Positions 51,831 through 60,315 of a stretch of 64,000 nt of DNA are shown piece after piece. This stretch comes from Mesorhizobium sp. CU3. GTDB taxonomy: Bacteria > Pseudomonadota > Alphaproteobacteria > Rhizobiales > Rhizobiaceae. Numbering within the stretch: position 1 is the stretch's first letter; each line of letters begins with the position of its first letter. Location: the NCBI RefSeq assembly GCF_006442965.1, contig NZ_VFWX01000020.1:1-64000 (forward strand), in the 5' to 3' direction. Under the pieces are notes generated by a model. It was given only the letters and a program-made list of their open reading frames with translations. It was not told the origin of the DNA and made no database searches. The position numbers and the translations under genes were made by a program.

Positions 51831-52538
51831 ATGTTCGCAGTCATCAAAACGGGCGGCAAGCAGTATCGCGTCGCCGCCAACGATCTCCTGAAGATCGAGA
51901 AACTCGAAGCCAAGGTCGGCGATATCGTCGAGATCGGCAATGTGCTCGCGCATGGCGAGGGCGAGAATGTCGTCTTCGGCGCGCCGTTCGTCGATGGCGC
52001 TCTGGTCACGGCGGAAGTCGTCGAGCAGGGCAAGAACCGCACCGTCATCGCTTTCAAGAAGCGCCGCCGCCAGAATTCGCGCCGCAAGATCGGCCACCGC
52101 CAGCTTCTGACCACGGTGCGGATCTCCGAGATCCTGCTCGGTGGCGCCAAGCCGGCGAAGAAGGCCGCCGCCAAGCCGGAAGCCAAGGCCGAGGCGAAGG
52201 CTGAAGTCGCCGCCGAGGCGAAGGCCGAAGTGGCTGCGAAGGAGCCCAAGGCCAAGAAGGAACCCAAGGCTGAAGCTGCCCCGAAGGCAGAGGCCAAGGC
52301 TGAGACCGCCGCCGCGCCGCTGTTCAAGGCGCCTAAGGGCGAGCCGGACGACCTCACCGTTATCAAGGGCATCGGCCCGGTCGCGGCCAAGGATCTCGCC
52401 GAGCAGGGCATCGTCACCTTCGCGCAGCTCGCCAAGCTCTCCGACAAGGATGTCGCCAAGATCGACGAGCACATGCCGTTCAGCGCCGACCAGATCAAGG
52501 ACTGGCGCGAGCAGGCCAAGGAACTGGCGAAGAAGTAA
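51831..52538 (+). CDS. rplU: 50S ribosomal protein L21 with a C-terminal helix-hairpin-helix extension
   Basis: A 235-residue protein. Residues 1-103 are normal L21 (MFAVIKTGGKQYRV, FKKRRRQNSRRKIGHRQ), which binds 23S rRNA. An Ala/Lys/Glu-rich linker (about 106-165) leads to a domain at 173-235, DDLTVIKGIGPVAAKDLAEQG then ITFAQLAKLSDKDVAKIDEH-like HhH, as seen at the ends of some NADH dehydrogenase and DNA-binding proteins. The extension doubles normal length (103 in E. coli). First gene of rplU-rpmA. Confidence 0.97.
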   Translation: MFAVIKTGGKQYRVAANDLLKIEKLEAKVGDIVEIGNVLAHGEGENVVFGAPFVDGALVTAEVVEQGKNRTVIAFKKRRRQNSRRKIGHRQLLTTVRISEILLGGAKPAKKAAAKPEAKAEAKAEVAAEAKAEVAAKEPKAKKEPKAEAAPKAEAKAETAAAPLFKAPKGEPDDLTVIKGIGPVAAKDLAEQGIVTFAQLAKLSDKDVAKIDEHMPFSADQIKDWREQAKELAKK

Positions 52539-52638
52539 TTTTTCCGGCGACGAAACGTCGCCGGTACGGACTTGAAACGGAACGCGAACGCGTTCATAAG
52601 ACCATTCAAGCGCCTTATGGCGCATCGGAGTTAGTCAA

Positions 52639-52908
52639 ATGGCACACAAGAAAGCTGGCGGTTCGTCGCGCAACGGTCGCGATTCGCACTCCAAGCGTCT
52701 GGGCGTGAAGAAGTTCGGCGGCGAAGCCGTCGTCGCCGGCAACATCATCATCCGTCAACGCGGCACGACCTGGCATCCGGGCACCAACGTAGGCATGGGC
52801 ACGGACCACACCCTCTTTGCGCTCGAAGCCGGCGCAGTCGCCTTCAACAAAAAAGCCAACGGCCGAACCTACGTTTCGGTGAACCCGATTACCAAAGCAG
52901 CGGAGTAG
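52639..52908 (+). CDS. rpmA: 50S ribosomal protein L27
   Basis: An 89-residue L27 beginning MAHKKAGGSSRNGRDSHSKR, whose N-terminal tail reaches the peptidyl transferase centre; the start is intact with no cleavable extension of the Firmicutes type. Lies 100 bases after rplU and is followed by a terminator. Confidence 0.99.
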   Translation: MAHKKAGGSSRNGRDSHSKRLGVKKFGGEAVVAGNIIIRQRGTTWHPGTNVGMGTDHTLFALEAGAVAFNKKANGRTYVSVNPITKAAE

Positions 52909-52976
52909 CCGGTTCCGCACCATAACACCGGCGCCCATCTCGGGAACCGGTGTCTGGCCAGGCCAGGAAAAGGATC

Positions 52977-53008
52977 AGGAGAGATGGGCTTGCCCTCTCT
53001 CCTTTTTC
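52977..53008 (+). terminator. Terminator after rpmA
   Basis: AGGAGAGATGGGC and GCCCTCTCTCCT form a long stem with a TT loop, followed by a T-run. It lies between rpmA and the GNAT gene. Confidence 0.85.
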
Positions 53009-53032
53009 ATTTTCTTGCCCTGGAGGACTAAA

Positions 53033-53620
53033 ATGGTTGCCGAAGCGGAAGACACCGAAGACGAAAGTTACGCGATCGATTGCCCAGTGCTGGCCACCGA
53101 GCGTCTGGTCATGCGCGCCCCGCGCAACAGCGATCTCGAGCAACTGGTCACCCTTGCCGACAACCGTCACGTTGCCGAAATGCTGGCGCGCATGCCGCAT
53201 CCCTATGGCGAAGCCGAGGGGCGGGCTTTCCTCGCCATGGCTTCGTCGCGGCGCGCCGGCATCGTCTATGCGCTGACGCTTGCCGGCACCGGCACCTTCG
53301 TCGGTTGCGCTGGCTTGAACACCACCGACCGCGGGTTGGAGCTCGGCTACTGGATCGGCGAGCCCTACTGGAAGCGCGGCTATGCGACGGAAGCCGCGCA
53401 TGCGCTGGTCGATCTCGCCTTCCAGAAGACCTCGATCCAGGTGCTGCATGCCTCGACAAGGGTGATCAATCCGGCCTCGCGGCGTGTCATCCACAAATGC
53501 GGCTTCCAGTATGCCGGCCAGGGTATGCTGAACTCGATCGTCGCCGGCCAGGTGCCGGTTGAGCGTTACCGCTTGGATCGCAAGACGTGGACCAGCTTGC
53601 GCAACTGGGTCCACTTCTAA
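53033..53620 (+). CDS. GNAT-family N-acetyltransferase, RimJ-like
   Basis: A 195-residue acetyltransferase of the RimJ/RimL type: TERLVMRAPRNSDL at the N-terminus, LELGYWIGEPYWKRGYATEAA containing the acetyl-CoA site (Q/RxxGxG/A variant KRGYAT), and NPASRRVIHKCGFQYAG. It may acetylate a ribosomal protein N-terminus or a small amine. TGGAGGACTAAA precedes the ATG. Located after rpmA, a position common in rhizobia. Confidence 0.9.
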   Translation: MVAEAEDTEDESYAIDCPVLATERLVMRAPRNSDLEQLVTLADNRHVAEMLARMPHPYGEAEGRAFLAMASSRRAGIVYALTLAGTGTFVGCAGLNTTDRGLELGYWIGEPYWKRGYATEAAHALVDLAFQKTSIQVLHASTRVINPASRRVIHKCGFQYAGQGMLNSIVAGQVPVERYRLDRKTWTSLRNWVHF

Positions 53621-53628
53621 GATGGGCC

Positions 53629-53756
53629 GATATTCAGGTGATGCCGGCCTGCGAATGACGGCTTCCTGCGCTTCCGGTGCTCACGTGCCTCAAGCACGCT
53701 CCGCTCCGGTTCTCGAGAACCAGTGTTTTCGGCTCGGCCTGACCTGAATCTCGACA
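53629..53756. repeat. Long form of the ATATTCAGG element, copy 4
   Basis: GATATTCAGGTGATGCCGG at the left and CGGCCTGACCTGAATCTCGA at the right are inverted relative to each other and enclose about 85 bases. It starts nine bases after the GNAT stop, like copies 1 and 2. Confidence 0.7.
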
Positions 53757-53795
53757 CACCTCCGCGCGGTGCATTGGATCGAAGGTCAAAACCGC

Positions 53796-54659
53796 TCAGC
53801 CGAGCTCGGCCCACAGCGGAAGGTGGTCCGATCCGACGGCCTGCCGGTCGGACCACAGGCGCTGCAGCGATTTGGCCAGCGAGGCGCTGGTGAAGATGTA
53901 GTCGATGCATTTGTGACGACCGGCATCGGCTGGCCGATCCGGATCGACCCAGGTGACGAGATCGGCGACGGCAAGGCGCTGGGCGGCGTCGACGGCGAGA
54001 TCGGCGGTCAAGGGCATGCCGAATTCATGGTCCGGGCGACCGGCAAGCTCGACATACTCGGGCGAGCCCGGCAGCATGTTGAAGTCGCCCATGACGATGA
54101 AGGCTTCCGGATAGGGCAGGTCCGGCAGGCCGATCTCGGGGATGCCCGACAGGCCGCCGCCTTCCAGCGCGTAGTTCAACAGGCGCTGGCGCAGGAAGCG
54201 GATCTGGCTCTGGCGCTCGACCGGGCTGCGGTGGTCGAGGTGGGTGGAATAGAAGCGGATGAAGCCGAGCGGCGTCTCGATCAGCGCTTCGAGCGCGCCG
54301 CGCTGGAAGTTCATCGCCTCGAGGCTGCGGCTGCGCGGCAAAAGGAGATTTCGCGACAGATGAATGGGCGTCTTCGAGAGCACCATGTTGCCGAGCTGGA
54401 AACTCTCCGAGATGGCGCGGCCGTTCTCGATACGCGCGCTGATGTTGACCTCGAAATTGCTGCCATAGGCGGCGAAATAGTCGGGCAGCGCCTCGCCGAT
54501 CTCGGCCACCATGTCGCGGTTGCCGTTTCTCGGATTGTTGCGGGTCACCTCCTGCAGCGCGATCACGTCGGCGCCGCGCACCGCCTCGGCAATGCGGCCG
54601 AGGTCGTATTTGCCGTCGAGACCGATGCCGTATTGTATGTTATAGGTGACGATCTTCAT
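53796..54659 (-). CDS. Endonuclease/exonuclease/phosphatase family protein
   Basis: A 287-residue EEP-fold metal-dependent hydrolase. Metal and catalytic motifs in order: TYNIQYG, IALQEV (Glu), FYSTHLDHRS, VMGDFNMLPGS (Asp-Phe-Asn) and SDHLPLWAEL. Substrate may be a nucleic acid or a phospholipid/inositol phosphate; no signal peptide, so cytoplasmic. GGAGGGG lies nine bases upstream. Divergent from obgE. Confidence 0.9.
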   Translation of the reverse strand: MKIVTYNIQYGIGLDGKYDLGRIAEAVRGADVIALQEVTRNNPRNGNRDMVAEIGEALPDYFAAYGSNFEVNISARIENGRAISESFQLGNMVLSKTPIHLSRNLLLPRSRSLEAMNFQRGALEALIETPLGFIRFYSTHLDHRSPVERQSQIRFLRQRLLNYALEGGGLSGIPEIGLPDLPYPEAFIVMGDFNMLPGSPEYVELAGRPDHEFGMPLTADLAVDAAQRLAVADLVTWVDPDRPADAGRHKCIDYIFTSASLAKSLQRLWSDRQAVGSDHLPLWAELG

Positions 54660-54809
54660 TCCGCGCCCCTCCAGTCACTCCCCGCACCAGTGCTACCGCG
54701 TCCTTGGCAAAAGGGCATCCGGCGCTTTAGTCGCAAATCGGTCTCGCCCTGAATCTCAACTTGCCTTAGAGCAATCGCTCAAGGTCATCAGCAGAAACTC
54801 GAAACGACG

Positions 54810-55838
54810 ATGAAATTCCTCGACCAGGCCAAGGTTTACATCCGATCCGGCGACGGTGGCGCCGGATCGGTATCGTTCCGGCGCGAAAAATTCATCGAGT
54901 TCGGCGGTCCGGACGGCGGCGACGGCGGCCGCGGCGGCGACGTCTGGGCGGAAGCGGTCGACGGGCTGAACACGCTGATCGACTACCGCTACCAGCAGCA
55001 TTTCAAGGCCAAGACCGGCACGCACGGCATGGGCCGCAACATGACCGGCGCCAAGGGCGCCGATATCACGCTGAAAGTGCCGGCCGGCACGCAGATCTTC
55101 GCCGAGGACAATGAGACGCTGATCTGCGACCTGACCGTGGTCGGCCAGCGCTTCCTGCTTGCCAAGGGCGGCAATGGCGGCTTCGGCAACCAGCATTTCA
55201 AGACCTCGACAAACCAGGCGCCGCGCCGCGCCAATCCCGGCCTGCCGGGCGAGGAGCTGAACATCTGGCTCAGGCTGAAGCTGATCGCCGACGCCGGCCT
55301 GGTCGGCCTGCCCAACGCCGGCAAGTCGACTTTCCTCGCCGCCGTCACCGCCGCCAAGCCGAAGATCGCCGACTATCCGTTCACGACGCTGCATCCCGGC
55401 CTTGGCGTCGCCCGCATCGATGGCCGCGAATTCGTCATCGCCGACATTCCGGGCCTGATCGAGGGCGCGCATGAGGGCGTCGGCATCGGCGACCGCTTCC
55501 TCGGCCATGTCGAGCGCACGCGCGTGCTCTTGCACCTCGTCTCGGCGCAGGAGGAAAATGCGGGCAAGGCCTACAAGACCGTGCGCGCCGAGCTCGAGGC
55601 TTACGGCCATGGTCTGGCCGAGAAACCCGAGATCGTCGCGCTCAGTCAGGTCGATATCCTCGATCCGGATGCGCGCAAGAAGAAGGTGGCGTCGCTGAAG
55701 CGCGCCGCCGGCCGCGCGCCGATGCTTTTGTCGGCGGTCACCGGCGAAGGCGTCGAAGCGGTGCTGCGGGCGCTGATGGCGGTGGTCGCCGAAGCGCGAG
55801 ACGCCGTGCCCGCCCCCGTCGAGACGCGCTGGCAATGA
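54810..55838 (+). CDS. obgE: GTPase ObgE/CgtA
   Basis: A 342-residue ribosome-associated GTPase. N-terminal glycine-rich Obg fold (GDGGAGSVSFRREKF, GGDGGRGG), G1 GLPNAGKS at 166-173, G3 DIPGLIEG, G4 LSQVDIL. Involved in 50S maturation and growth control. The C-terminal OCT domain of some homologues is missing, usual for alphaproteobacteria. Its stop overlaps proB (ATGA). Confidence 0.98.
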   Translation: MKFLDQAKVYIRSGDGGAGSVSFRREKFIEFGGPDGGDGGRGGDVWAEAVDGLNTLIDYRYQQHFKAKTGTHGMGRNMTGAKGADITLKVPAGTQIFAEDNETLICDLTVVGQRFLLAKGGNGGFGNQHFKTSTNQAPRRANPGLPGEELNIWLRLKLIADAGLVGLPNAGKSTFLAAVTAAKPKIADYPFTTLHPGLGVARIDGREFVIADIPGLIEGAHEGVGIGDRFLGHVERTRVLLHLVSAQEENAGKAYKTVRAELEAYGHGLAEKPEIVALSQVDILDPDARKKKVASLKRAAGRAPMLLSAVTGEGVEAVLRALMAVVAEARDAVPAPVETRWQ

Positions 55839-56980
55839 CCATGACGTCGTTGAAGTCCTACAAGCGGATCACCGTGAAGATCGGTTCGGCGCTGCTCGTC
55901 GACCGCGCGACCGGCCTGAAGCGCGACTGGCTGACCTCGCTTGCCGACGACATCGCCGTGCTCGCCAATGCCGGCGCCGAAGTGCTGGTCGTCTCGTCGG
56001 GCGCGATTGCGCTCGGCCGCACCATTCTCGGTCTCGGCAAGCGCGCGCTGAAGCTCGAGGAAAGCCAGGCGGCGGCCGCCGTCGGGCAGATCGCGCTTGC
56101 CGGCGCCTGGTCGGACGCGCTCGGCAAGGACGGGCTGAAATCCGGTCAGATCCTTTTGACGCTTGGGGATACCGAGGAGCGCCGCCGCTACCTCAATGCG
56201 CGCGCCACGATCTCAACCTTGCTGAAGATGAAGGCGGTGCCGGTCATCAACGAGAACGACACGGTGGCGACCTCGGAAATCCGCTATGGCGACAATGACC
56301 GGCTGGCCGCGCGGGTGGCGACCATGATGGGCGCCGACCTTCTGGTGCTGCTCTCCGACATCGACGGGCTCTACACCGCGCCGCCGGCCAAGGATCCGCA
56401 GGCGAAGTTCATCCCCGTGGTCGACCGCATCACGCCCGACATCGAGGCGATGGCGGGCGCGGCGGCTTCGGAACTGTCGCGCGGCGGCATGCGCACCAAG
56501 CTCGATGCCGGCAAGATCGCCAACGCCGCCGGCACGGCGATGATCATCACGTCCGGCACCAGGCTGTCGCCGCTCATGGCGATCGAGCGCGGCGAACGCG
56601 CGACCTTCTTCAAGCCGAGCGCCAATCCGGTGAAGGGCTACAAGACCTGGATCGCCGGGCAGCTCGAACCGGCCGGGCGGCTGACTGTCGATGCCGGCGC
56701 CATCGGCGCGCTGAAGTCCGGCAAATCGCTGTTGCCGGCAGGGGTGAAACTGGTCAGCGGCAACTTCTCGCGCGGCGATACGGTGGCCATCCTGTCGCCG
56801 GAAGGGCGCGAGATCGCGCGCGGGCTGGTTGCCTATGATGCCGCCGATGCCGTAAGGATCGCGGGTCTGAAAACGGCCGAGATCGAAAATGTGCTCGGCT
56901 ATGAGGCCCGTTCGGCGATGATCCATCGCGACGACCTTGTGGTGAGCGTTGCCGGCGACCAGATATTGGCCGACGACTGA
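55835..56980 (+). CDS. proB: Glutamate 5-kinase
   Basis: A 381-residue first enzyme of proline synthesis. The kinase domain shows RITVKIGSALLVD, VSSGAIALGR, VPVINENDTV and LLSDIDGLYTA; a C-terminal PUA domain (about 280-375, containing VSGNFSRGDTVAILSPEG) is present. The ATG at 55835 overlaps obgE by four bases; an ATG six bases later is possible. It is followed by proA after 18 bases. Confidence 0.97.
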   Translation: MTMTSLKSYKRITVKIGSALLVDRATGLKRDWLTSLADDIAVLANAGAEVLVVSSGAIALGRTILGLGKRALKLEESQAAAAVGQIALAGAWSDALGKDGLKSGQILLTLGDTEERRRYLNARATISTLLKMKAVPVINENDTVATSEIRYGDNDRLAARVATMMGADLLVLLSDIDGLYTAPPAKDPQAKFIPVVDRITPDIEAMAGAAASELSRGGMRTKLDAGKIANAAGTAMIITSGTRLSPLMAIERGERATFFKPSANPVKGYKTWIAGQLEPAGRLTVDAGAIGALKSGKSLLPAGVKLVSGNFSRGDTVAILSPEGREIARGLVAYDAADAVRIAGLKTAEIENVLGYEARSAMIHRDDLVVSVAGDQILADD

Positions 56981-56998
56981 CCAAAGCGAAGGATAGCC

Positions 56999-58285
56999 AT
57001 GCTGAAACTGCATGAAAAATCCGGCGAAGACACGATCGTGCTGATGGCTGACATCGGCCGACGCGCCCGCGCTGCCGCCCGCCCGCTGGCCGTCGCCCCA
57101 ACCAAGGCCAAGAACGCCGCGCTTGCCGCCATGGCCGACGCCATCCTGCGCAACGAGCAGGCGATCCTGGAGGCCAATGCCATCGACATGTCGAATGGCG
57201 AGGAGGCCGGACTGTCCGGCTCGTTTATGGACCGGCTGAAACTGACGCCGTCGCGCATCAAGGCGATGGCCGAGGGCATTCGCGAGATCGCAGCGCTCAA
57301 GGATCCGGTCGGCGATGTGATCGCCGCATGGGATCGGCCGAATGGGCTCCATATCGAGCGTGTGCGTACCCCGCTCGGCGTCATTGGCGTGATCTATGAA
57401 AGCCGGCCAAATGTGACGGCGGATGCCGGCGCGCTCTGCCTCAAGGCGGGTAATCCGGTGGTCCTGCGCGGCGGTTCGGACTCGCTCAATTCATCCTCGG
57501 CGATCCATGCCTGCATGGTCGAAGGACTGAAGGCGGCCGGCCTGCCGCAGGACGCCATACAGCTGGTGCCGACCACCGACCGCGCCGCCGTCGGCGAGAT
57601 GCTGAAGGGCCTTTCCGGCAATCTCGACGTCATCATCCCGCGCGGCGGCAAAAGCCTGGTAGGGCGCGTGCAGAGCGAGGCGCGTGTGCCGGTCTTCGCG
57701 CATCTCGAAGGCATCTGCCATCTCTATATCGACCGCTCGGCCAAGCTCGACATGGCGGTGCAGATTGCCGTCAACGCCAAGATGCGGCGCACCGGCGTCT
57801 GCGGCGCCGCCGAGACGCTGCTGGTCGACCGTGCGGTCGCCTCCACGCATCTGGTGCCGATCCTCGAGGCGCTGCGCGCCGCCGGCTGTGAGATCCATGC
57901 CGATCAGGATGTGCTGAAGGCGTTCTCCAACGCCAGCCCGGCGACCGATGCCGACTGGGTGACGGAATATCTCGACGCCATCATCGCGGTGAAGCTGGTC
58001 GACGGCGTCGGGGAGGCGATCGAGCATATCGAGACCTTCTCCTCGCATCACACCGAGGCGATCGTCGCCGAGGATGCGAAGGCGGTGGATCGCTTCTTCA
58101 ACGAGATCGACTCGGCAATCCTTTTGCACAATGCCTCGACGCAATTCGCCGATGGCGGCGAGTTCGGGATGGGCGCCGAAATAGGCATCGCCACCGGCAA
58201 GATGCATGCGCGCGGACCGGTCGGCGTCGAGCAACTGACCTCGTTCAAATACCGCGTGCGCGGCTCGGGGCAGGTGAGGCCGTGA
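56999..58285 (+). CDS. proA: Glutamate-5-semialdehyde dehydrogenase
   Basis: A 428-residue gamma-glutamyl phosphate reductase, second step of proline synthesis. GVIYESRPNVTADAGALCLKAGN contains the NADPH region (read in parts), and the catalytic Cys is in RTGVCGAAETLLVD. The C-terminal HARGPVGVEQLTSFKY is the family end. AAGGATAGCC precedes the ATG. Full length. Confidence 0.97.
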   Translation: MLKLHEKSGEDTIVLMADIGRRARAAARPLAVAPTKAKNAALAAMADAILRNEQAILEANAIDMSNGEEAGLSGSFMDRLKLTPSRIKAMAEGIREIAALKDPVGDVIAAWDRPNGLHIERVRTPLGVIGVIYESRPNVTADAGALCLKAGNPVVLRGGSDSLNSSSAIHACMVEGLKAAGLPQDAIQLVPTTDRAAVGEMLKGLSGNLDVIIPRGGKSLVGRVQSEARVPVFAHLEGICHLYIDRSAKLDMAVQIAVNAKMRRTGVCGAAETLLVDRAVASTHLVPILEALRAAGCEIHADQDVLKAFSNASPATDADWVTEYLDAIIAVKLVDGVGEAIEHIETFSSHHTEAIVAEDAKAVDRFFNEIDSAILLHNASTQFADGGEFGMGAEIGIATGKMHARGPVGVEQLTSFKYRVRGSGQVRP

Positions 58286-58326
58286 AGCTTGTTGCCTTAA
58301 GGGATTGAAGCTTGCGGCCCAGCACC

Positions 58327-58959
58327 ATGCTTTCGTCCCTTCAGCCCGTCGTTCCTTCGCGCTATCTCCGCATGCCTTACGCCGCCAAGGGCCTGACCGT
58401 CGGCCTGTTCGGCGGTTCGTTCAACCCGCCGCATGCCGGCCATGCGCTGGTCGCCGAAATCGCGCTGCGCAGGCTGGCACTGGACCAGTTGTGGTGGATG
58501 GTGACGCCCGGCAATCCCTTGAAGAGCGCGCGCGAGCTGGCGCCGCTGGCCGAGCGCATCGAGCTTTCGGAAAAGATCGCGCGAAACCCGAAAATCAAGG
58601 TCACCGCTTTCGAGGCGGCGCAGCATGTGCGCTACACCGCCGACACGCTGGCGCTGGTCAAGGCGCGCAATCCGGGCGTCGACTTCGTCTGGATCATGGG
58701 TGCGGACTCCCTGCGCGACTTCCATCGCTGGCAGCGCTGGCGCGAGATCGTGCTGACCTTCCCGATCGCGGTCATCGACCGCCCCGGCGCCACGCTTTCC
58801 TTCCTGTCATCGGTGGTCGCCAAGACCTTCGACTATGCCCGCATCGACGAGGGCGACGCGCCGCTGCTTGCCCGCATGCGGGCGCCGGCCTGGACCTTCA
58901 TCCACGGCCCGCGCTCGTCGCTGTCGTCGAGCGCTATCCGCAAGGCAGCGAAGGGCTGA
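58327..58959 (+). CDS. nadD: Nicotinate-nucleotide adenylyltransferase
   Basis: A 210-residue NaMN adenylyltransferase of NAD synthesis. GLFGGSFNPPHAGH holds the (H/T)xGH motif, and SSLSSSAIRKA is the ISSTxIR equivalent. Start is uncertain: ATG at 58327 gives 18 extra residues before the fold; ATG at 58372 is also possible. It follows proA by about 40 bases, as in other rhizobia; the usual next gene, rsfS, is displaced by two inserted genes. Confidence 0.95.
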   Translation: MLSSLQPVVPSRYLRMPYAAKGLTVGLFGGSFNPPHAGHALVAEIALRRLALDQLWWMVTPGNPLKSARELAPLAERIELSEKIARNPKIKVTAFEAAQHVRYTADTLALVKARNPGVDFVWIMGADSLRDFHRWQRWREIVLTFPIAVIDRPGATLSFLSSVVAKTFDYARIDEGDAPLLARMRAPAWTFIHGPRSSLSSSAIRKAAKG

Positions 58960-59019
58960 CACCGGCGATGTCGTTTTTGAGGCGGCTTTCCGCCTGCCGC
59001 TGAGCCAAGCTGCGCAGCC

Positions 59020-60309
59020 ATGCTGACGCAGAACCAAGCCACGACCGACGCCATCCGCGCCGAACAGCCGGCGCCGCTGATCGCCATTGCCAGCGTCATC
59101 GTCTCAATGGCGCTGATCGCGATCGGCAACGGGCTGATGTTTGCCTATATCCCGGTCCGCCTCGGCGCCGACGGCTTCGACCCGACCTGGGCCGGGCTGA
59201 TCGTCACCGGGCTTTCGGCCGGCGGGCTTGCCGGCTGCATCCTGACCGGGCCGCTGGTCAAACGAGTCGGCCATGCCCGCGCCTTCATGGTGCTTTCGGC
59301 GCTGATCGCGCTGTCAAATGCTGCAATCGGCGCCGGGCCGATCCCGCTGTTGTGGATCGCGGCGCGTGCGCTTTACGGCTTTGCCATATGCGGCCTGTTC
59401 ATCGTCGCGCAAAGCTGGCTGAACGATGCCTTGCCGAATTCGATCCGCGGCCGGGTGATGGCGGTGTTCTATGTCGCCTATATCGCCGGGCTCGGCGTCG
59501 GCTATGCGACGCTTGCGGCGATCGACATCCATACGGCCGCCGCGGCGCTGATCGGCATCACCTTCACGGCGCTGTCGATCCTGCCGGTCGGCATGACGCG
59601 GCTCGCGCAGCCGCCGGCGCCGCAGGCGGCGTCGGTGGCGCTCCGGCAGGCCTGGCGCATCTCGCCGGTCGGCGTCGCCGGCATGCTGGCGGTCGGCGGG
59701 TTGTCGATGATCGTTTCCGGCTTCGCGCCGATCCACGCTACCGCCAAGGGCTATAGCCAGGCCGATGTGGCGCTTTTGTTGTCGGCGATGCCGGTCGGCA
59801 CGCTAATCCTGCAGATCCCGCTCGGCTGGATCTCCGACCGCACCGACCGGCGCTACGTACTGGCGGGTGCGGCGGCGTTGGCCGTCGTCGCCAGCGTGCT
59901 CGCCATCGTCTTCGACGGCGGTGCGCTGATGGCGCTGGTGGTGATTTACCTCATCTGGGACGGTGCGGCGGAATCGATCTATGCGCTGTCCAGCGCGCAT
60001 GCGGCCGACCGCGCCAACAAGGACGAGCTTTTGGCGCTGTCCAGCTCGATGCTGTTTGCCTGGTCGCTGGCGGGGTTCGTCGTGCCCGGCATCGTCACCG
60101 CGCTTTCCGCCGTCTTCGGCACTGCTACCTTCATCTATGTCGGCATCGTGATCGCATCCACATTCTGCCTGTTCGTGCTGTGGCGGGTGGTGGCGGCGCG
60201 GCCGACGCCTGCCGCCGCGAGCGGCAGCTTCGCGCCGATGTCGGCGCAGACGCCTTTGCCGGTGGAGCTCGCCTTCGGGCCCGACGAGACGACGGGCACG
60301 AAGAGCTGA
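59020..60309 (+). CDS. MFS transporter, YcaD/CynX-like
   Basis: A 429-residue 12-helix transporter. MFAYIPVRLGADGFDPTWAGLIV, VKRVGHARAFMVLS in the loop 2-3 motif and WISDRTDRRYVL in the symmetrical loop 8-9 motif are clear. The hydrophilic N- and C-terminal ends are cytoplasmic. Substrate unknown. It stands between nadD and rsfS on the plus strand and is convergent with the MscS gene. Confidence 0.9.
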   Translation: MLTQNQATTDAIRAEQPAPLIAIASVIVSMALIAIGNGLMFAYIPVRLGADGFDPTWAGLIVTGLSAGGLAGCILTGPLVKRVGHARAFMVLSALIALSNAAIGAGPIPLLWIAARALYGFAICGLFIVAQSWLNDALPNSIRGRVMAVFYVAYIAGLGVGYATLAAIDIHTAAAALIGITFTALSILPVGMTRLAQPPAPQAASVALRQAWRISPVGVAGMLAVGGLSMIVSGFAPIHATAKGYSQADVALLLSAMPVGTLILQIPLGWISDRTDRRYVLAGAAALAVVASVLAIVFDGGALMALVVIYLIWDGAAESIYALSSAHAADRANKDELLALSSSMLFAWSLAGFVVPGIVTALSAVFGTATFIYVGIVIASTFCLFVLWRVVAARPTPAAASGSFAPMSAQTPLPVELAFGPDETTGTKS

Positions 60310-60315
60310 TCGGCC

